Of a DNA stretch of 64,000 bases, positions 60,451 to 64,000 are shown one piece after another. Below the pieces are notes generated by a model. It saw only the letters and a list, made by a program, of their open reading frames with translations, ran no database searches and was not told the DNA's origin. The stretch is from Colimorpha_A sp900556615. GTDB lineage: Bacteria; Bacillota; Clostridia; Oscillospirales; CAG-272. The position numbers were made by a program, and so were the translations under genes. Within the stretch, counting starts at the first letter, position 1. Each line of letters starts with the position of its first letter. The stretch is taken from NCBI GenBank assembly GCA_963598415.1, contig CAVBUH010000058.1, positions 17,328 through 81,327 on the forward strand. Direction: 5' to 3'.

Positions 60451-60479
60451 TTGACAAAAATATTCATTTATGCTACAAT
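60451..60479 (+). promoter_or_regulatory. Promoter for the split lipoprotein gene
   Basis: TTGACA (60451-60456) and TACAAT (60474-60479), spacer 17 bp; about 140 nt before the start. Confidence 0.8.
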
Positions 60480-60619
60480 GAAAATGTCGAATGTGGTATT
60501 CAATATTCTTTGAGAAAAAGTTTTGTATAGTCTATTGTCGTTTTGAAGGTTTATAAAAATTACGTGTTCATCTGTAAAATAATGCTGAATGCCTGTGAAT
60601 TGGCGGAGGAATATGATCA

Positions 60620-61834
60620 ATGAAAAAGTTATATTTTATTTTAATCATTTCATCGCTTTTATTTATCCTTTTCGGATGCATTTCCAAAAAGAATCGAATT
60701 CCTGCCGAAACTGTACTGAAGCTTGGCGCAGAAAAAAAACCGGTTACGGTATCCATATCATCGCTTCCAGAGGGATATTCCACAGTTTTAGAAGATAAAG
60801 CAGAAATCAAAAAGCTGTATGAAACCCTCATGACTTTGAAGTTGACAAAAGCTGAGAGCGCTGAAGTGAATCAGATGACGGGAATGACTTGGGTAATCGT
60901 TCTGTCCGATTCTTCCGGAAAGCAAAAAGTCGTTTATTTTTTCGGAAAATACATTCGTACCGATGAAGATAAACAATGGTATGAGATGCTGAGCGAAGAC
61001 AGAATAATGCTTGACAGAATTTTTGGGGAATATACTGCCGATTCCGGAACGGCGATCTTGCAGTATTGCGGATCGGAAGCGGTGACGGAAGAAGGAGACA
61101 GCGGTTATTATACAGGAGGTATCTCTCTCGGAAAAGATGATATTGAAATGCTTGTACGACTGTTTTCCTGACAGACGGAGTCAGAGCTTTGGGATTGCGG
61201 ATTTAATTATACTTTAAAGCTGGGCGATAAGGTATATCGAATTCAAACCCGATTCCGCGACAGGGAATGTTATTATGAGCATGAGGGAAAAGGGTTTATT
61301 GTGACGGGAGGCGACGCCAATACTCTTATTTCTCTTTGTCAAGCATATACAGCGGTGCAGAAAATGAATACATCGCTTCCAAAGGAAATGCCGGAGGATT
61401 TTTCTGTTCGTTTTGAAATGTGGATTATCGAAGGGCGGAAGAATATTCTTGATACCCGCGAGGGCTTTATTCAAAAGGATCTTGTCGCTGATGGAATTGC
61501 AGCAGCAGGAATCGATGCTGAGAATCTTCCGATGGAGGAGATATATTCAAAGCTGAAGTTGCTTTGTATGGATATGATAACGAAGGAGATGACCTCTGCG
61601 CAGTTGACAAATGATAACACAATGGTAGATATTTCTCCGCTTATTCGCTATTCAATTCAATTTACGGCAAGCGGGAAAGCATATGCGGTATTCGGTGATG
61701 AGACTGCGCGAGCGTATATAGCTGAGAATGACGAAGCAGCACGGTTTATTATGGCTGCGGACTATTTATCTAATGTGATGATTTACTCTGATGAATATAA
61801 ATCGTTGCCTGAAGCAGAGGGCGGATATGACTAA
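60620..61834 (+). pseudogene. Hypothetical lipoprotein gene interrupted by one in-frame TGA
   Basis: The first part encodes 183 residues with a lipoprotein signal (KKLYFILIISSLLFILFGC, Cys20), ending at TGA 61169-61171. The same frame then stays open without another stop to 61834, adding 220 codons (QTESELWDCGFNYTLKLGD..., later VDISPLIRYSIQF...). No ribosome site is seen directly after the TGA, so this reads as one 404-residue gene broken by a single nonsense change. The first half alone could still be made as a shorter lipoprotein. Family unknown. GGAGGAATATG ribosome site. Confidence 0.65.
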
Positions 61835-62025
61835 TGAAAAATTTTCTGTCTGATGCCGGTCTGCATATTGGACTCGGAGGGCTGTTCTGTCATTAAAAAA
61901 TGCGTGAAGCATCAGTTATATCTGGCTTGCGGAAACAGATCCGGTAAGTTTTGCGCATCTTCTCGATGTAAAATTTGGAGAGCAAGTGCTTTTGCAGGAA
62001 GATGCTTGAATGCTTTCAGAAATAT
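61835..62025 (+). other. Likely gene remnant before repeat A11
   Basis: Short frames with protein-like pieces (SYIWLAETDPVSFAHLLDVKFGEQ) are closed by stops. No intact gene is visible; this may belong with the relic at 62384. Confidence 0.3.
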
Positions 62026-62377
62026 TTAAGGCAATACCGCACAATTACCAACTAACGCCTTGACAGCACAGCTACTTGCCTATTTTCCGACATTCGTCAC
62101 AAAAAATAACGCAATAGGAGCCGCTATTGCCTATATTTTTGTGTTGGGCTGTTGCGTTAAGCAATAAGCCTGGCATTTTCCCGGTCGTGAAAATGCCGAA
62201 TCGGGTGTTTTTGACTGTATTTTCTTTGGATTATTATGAATTTAAATGGTCAAAATTGCGGATTGCATCCGCAAAACCCGACTTCGTGGGGTAGTCGCAC
62301 GTTAGTGCGACAGCCCCTTGAATCCCAAAAACTATGACGGCGCATCTGCGCTGTCATAACCCGGCGGTATTACCTCA
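62026..62377. repeat. Family A dispersed repeat, copy 11, with a nested hairpin-rich element
   Basis: Begins TTAAGGCAATACCGCACAAT and ends CCCGGCGGTATTACC. Within it lies a third repeat type (62146-62317). Confidence 0.85.
62146..62317. repeat. Family C hairpin-rich element nested in repeat A11
   Basis: About 172 bp with related inverted ends (GGGCTGTTGCGTTAA left; TTAGTGCGACAGCCC right). It contains hairpins GGCATTTTC / GAAAATGCC and GTCGCAC / GTGCGAC. No coding potential. Confidence 0.7.
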
Positions 62378-62383
62378 GCCCGA

Positions 62384-62512
62384 TTCCAAGGGGGGAAACG
62401 GGGCTATGTTGAGGTGAACGGAAAGGAGCTTTTGCTGACGGAAAATGATTTTGTCGCCGTTACGAAGATTTGTGAGATATATAAGGATAACAGAAAAAAA
62501 CGTTGCATTTGA
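62384..62512 (+). pseudogene. C-terminal gene remnant, 42 codons
   Basis: An open stretch without a start, reading GYVEVNGKELLLTENDFVAV and ending in KDNRKKRCI. It begins right after repeat A11 and looks like the end of a gene cut by the repeat. Family not recognised. Confidence 0.4.
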
Positions 62513-62617
62513 AACAGAAAGGGAAGGGGCGATGGCAGTACCAATGAAATGCAACCTGCCGGAACCTTGGAACCAATAGTCTACGAGTTTTTCTGTATTT
62601 CTGTAATCAATAAACGC

Positions 62618-62666
62618 AACAACAGAGATATCGCAACCGTACGCGGTATCTCTGTTGTTTTCTTTA
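62618..62666 (+). terminator. Strong hairpin terminator
   Basis: A 17-bp stem AACAACAGAGATATCGC / GCGGTATCTCTGTTGTT (one wobble) followed by TTTTCTTT. It may act for both the plus-strand remnant and the convergent PstS-like gene. Confidence 0.8.
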
Positions 62667-62702
62667 AACCGTTTGTGTATCTCCCGATTCATCATTTTAC
62701 AA

Positions 62703-63656
62703 TTATTTAATGGCGGTATACCCGGTTTTCTCTATGATGTATTGTCCTTCTTCGGAAAGAAGCCATTCAATCAGTATTGGTATATTGGGATTATCATTTT
62801 CCTTGTCATAGACGGCATAAAACTGACTGACAATAGGATATCTTCCGTTTTTAATATTTTCCCTGTCGGGATATGCGCCGTTTACAGCAAGCATCTTGAC
62901 TCCGCTATTCTCTATGACGTCGGCAACATAATATCGGAAAGAAAAGCCGATGGCAGAGCCGATAAAGCTGTCATAGTCACGGATGGCTTTTTCTCCGTTC
63001 ATGAATGCTAAAAATGCTGTTTGACTTCCGCTGCCTTCAATTCTTTGCAGCGCACTTATCGGAATATTTTTTCCTCCGAGCTGGGACCAATTTGTATATT
63101 GACCGGTATATATTCCTCGTATTTCCTCTGCGGTCAGTTCGCTTATGGGATTTTTGCTGTTTACAAGAAATACAAAAGCTTCTTTTCCTATAGGTACAAA
63201 TTCAAGCTCGACGTCATTCTCGGCGGCGTAATTAAGCTGTGCCTGTGATGGTCCAGCACAGAATACGAGGTCTGCCGTTCCGTCAACAACCCCTTTGTAG
63301 GCTTTCAGAGTATTGTTCATTTGAAGCTTGCTTTCGAAGTCAAAGTTCTGCCCGTTGAAGCTTACGGAATTTTCGGGATAAAGCGCATTGACAACAGCGG
63401 AGAAAACCGGATACAGCCCTTCTGCCCCGTCAATGACCGGCAACTCTCCCGTAAGAGGGAGTTCTGCCTTGATGTTTACGATTTCCGATTTTTCATCAAA
63501 GGGAAGGTATTTTTCAAGGCTGATTATCTTTATTTTTTCCACTTGTCCGTTATCAGGGAGACAGCGTTGCGTGCACAAAAAATATATCGATGTATTAAAA
63601 AGAGTGAAGCATAGAATAACGCTGATAATCAACGTTATTTGTTTTATCAATCTCAT
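62703..63656 (-). CDS. PstS-like substrate-binding protein
   Basis: A 317-residue periplasmic-binding-type protein. The N-terminal hydrophobic stretch (about 8-28) is a signal or anchor; no lipobox is seen. ELPVIDGAEGLYPVFSAVVNALYP near 68-91, DLVFCAGPSQAQLNYAAE near 129-146, VFLVNSKNPISELTAEEIRGIYTG near 160-183 and RIEGSGSQTAFLAFM near 203-217 are PstS-family features, so it may bind phosphate or another anion. No transporter genes of the pst type are visible; small membrane proteins precede it. GGGAGA ribosome site. Confidence 0.88.
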   Translation of the reverse strand: MRLIKQITLIISVILCFTLFNTSIYFLCTQRCLPDNGQVEKIKIISLEKYLPFDEKSEIVNIKAELPLTGELPVIDGAEGLYPVFSAVVNALYPENSVSFNGQNFDFESKLQMNNTLKAYKGVVDGTADLVFCAGPSQAQLNYAAENDVELEFVPIGKEAFVFLVNSKNPISELTAEEIRGIYTGQYTNWSQLGGKNIPISALQRIEGSGSQTAFLAFMNGEKAIRDYDSFIGSAIGFSFRYYVADVIENSGVKMLAVNGAYPDRENIKNGRYPIVSQFYAVYDKENDNPNIPILIEWLLSEEGQYIIEKTGYTAIK

Positions 63657-63660
63657 GTTC

Positions 63661-63798
63661 TTATCTCCCGTTTGCTATAAAAGAAATAATAGAACAGTTC
63701 GTATAAAGATATATTGTCCATACTATAAGCGCGGCAGTGATAAGGGCGCCGAAGACGGTTATAGCAATAAGAAGCTGCCTAAAACGTTTCTCGCTCAT
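63661..63798 (-). CDS. Small membrane protein, 45 aa
   Basis: ATG at 63798 preceded by GAGGT; stop TAA at 63661, 4 bp before the PstS-like start. One membrane segment (LLIAITVFGALITAALIVWTIYL) near 9-31 and a basic N-terminus (MSEKRFR). No family recognised. Its tight spacing with both neighbours suggests it belongs to the same operon. Confidence 0.7.
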   Translation of the reverse strand: MSEKRFRQLLIAITVFGALITAALIVWTIYLYTNCSIISFIANGR

Positions 63799-63809
63799 AT
63801 ATAAATACC

Positions 63810-64000
63810 TCACATATGTGTAATAGCAAGTGCAAAGAGAATCGATAGGACGAGTAAGGTTCCGATCATGATTCCGAAGACGACGGAAGCAACCGTAAGA
63901 AGGGTTTTGCGCGTTTTTTTGATCTCATAATTTTCCTTTGGCGTTTTAAGAAACAGGATCAGAGAGACAGTAAACCACACAAGCGATGCGGCGGGGAGGG
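63810..64000 (-). CDS. Membrane protein, C-terminal part (5' end beyond the window)
   Basis: The minus-strand frame is open from the right edge to TGA at 63810. The visible 62 residues contain a membrane segment (ASLVWFTVSLILFL), a basic loop (KTPKENYEIKKTRKT) and a second segment (LLTVASVVFGIMIGTLLVLSILFALAI), ending THM. It precedes the 45-residue gene by 11 bp, so it is part of the same unit. Family unknown. Confidence 0.65.
   Translation of the reverse strand, partial: LPAASLVWFTVSLILFLKTPKENYEIKKTRKTLLTVASVVFGIMIGTLLVLSILFALAITHM

Noticed and set aside
61169..61171. Selenocysteine codon in the split lipoprotein
   Set aside because: No catalytic Cys-like context and no hairpin resembling a bacterial SECIS is evident after the TGA; a nonsense mutation is simpler.
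1..64000. CRISPR array or prophage
   Set aside because: No regularly spaced direct repeats of CRISPR type and no phage structural, lysis or integrase genes were seen; the repeats are dispersed and have inverted ends.

Overview
The window looks like a chromosomal segment of an anaerobic, fermentative member of the Clostridia (Bacillota), probably an uncultured gut Oscillospirales-type organism. This rests on moderate GC, GGAGG-type ribosome sites, sigma-A promoters with 17-bp spacers, pyruvate formate-lyase with its activase, a YaaH-like LysM/GH18 protein, an RNase M5-like Toprim protein, the B12-binding radical SAM/TIGR03936 pair, and DUF421/DUF4363, DUF1540, DUF1858 and DUF1934 genes. The species is inferred, not proven.

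Layout. 1-5.7 kb: a plus-strand operon of a coiled-coil protein with a class A beta-lactamase-like domain, an unknown 576-residue protein, DUF554, a DUF362 ferredoxin and ispE. 6-7.1 kb: HIT and DUF3267 genes on the minus strand. 7.2-25.6 kb: a dense housekeeping block on the plus strand (DUF1858, trmK, Nif3-like, pyk, yraN, M19 dipeptidase, thrC, phosphoesterase, tig, SGNH hydrolase, clpP, clpX, rlmB, a catalytically altered P-type-ATPase-like protein, a radical SAM pair). 25.6-32 kb: DUF4363/DUF421, Asp/Glu racemase, purB-purA. 32-38.3 kb: AraC regulator divergent from a GH2 glycosidase, then pflB-pflA. 38.3-40.3 kb: accessory stretch with a lipoprotein, a decayed four-helix-bundle gene, an inverted-repeat element and tRNA-Gln(UUG). 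40.4-54 kb: TIGR00266, LysM/GH18, an EF-G-2-type GTPase, glycosyltransferase, methyltransferase/YerC, DUF1934, holA, an RNase M5-like gene, GtrA, MFS and GDPD genes. 54-62.5 kb: a rearranged region with a truncated GH27 alpha-galactosidase joined to the tail of another surface protein, a near-identical direct repeat of about 415 bp around a transaldolase, a probable structured RNA with short genes, an iron alcohol dehydrogenase, and a lipoprotein split by one in-frame TGA. 62.7-64 kb: a PstS-like binding protein and two small membrane proteins, the last running off the end.

The most striking non-coding feature is a dispersed 175-180 bp element (family A; termini TTAAGGCAATACCGC and its complement) in about eleven copies, some nested with a second family (B) at the same internal site, or with a hairpin-rich family (C). 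A separate 140-nt element occurs near clpP and in the fusA leader; its hairpin is conserved in shape but not in sequence, so it may be a structured RNA. An RNA at 58.5 kb appears to bury the ribosome site of a 36-codon gene in its closing stem.

No CRISPR array, rRNA operon, prophage or complete insertion sequence was seen.
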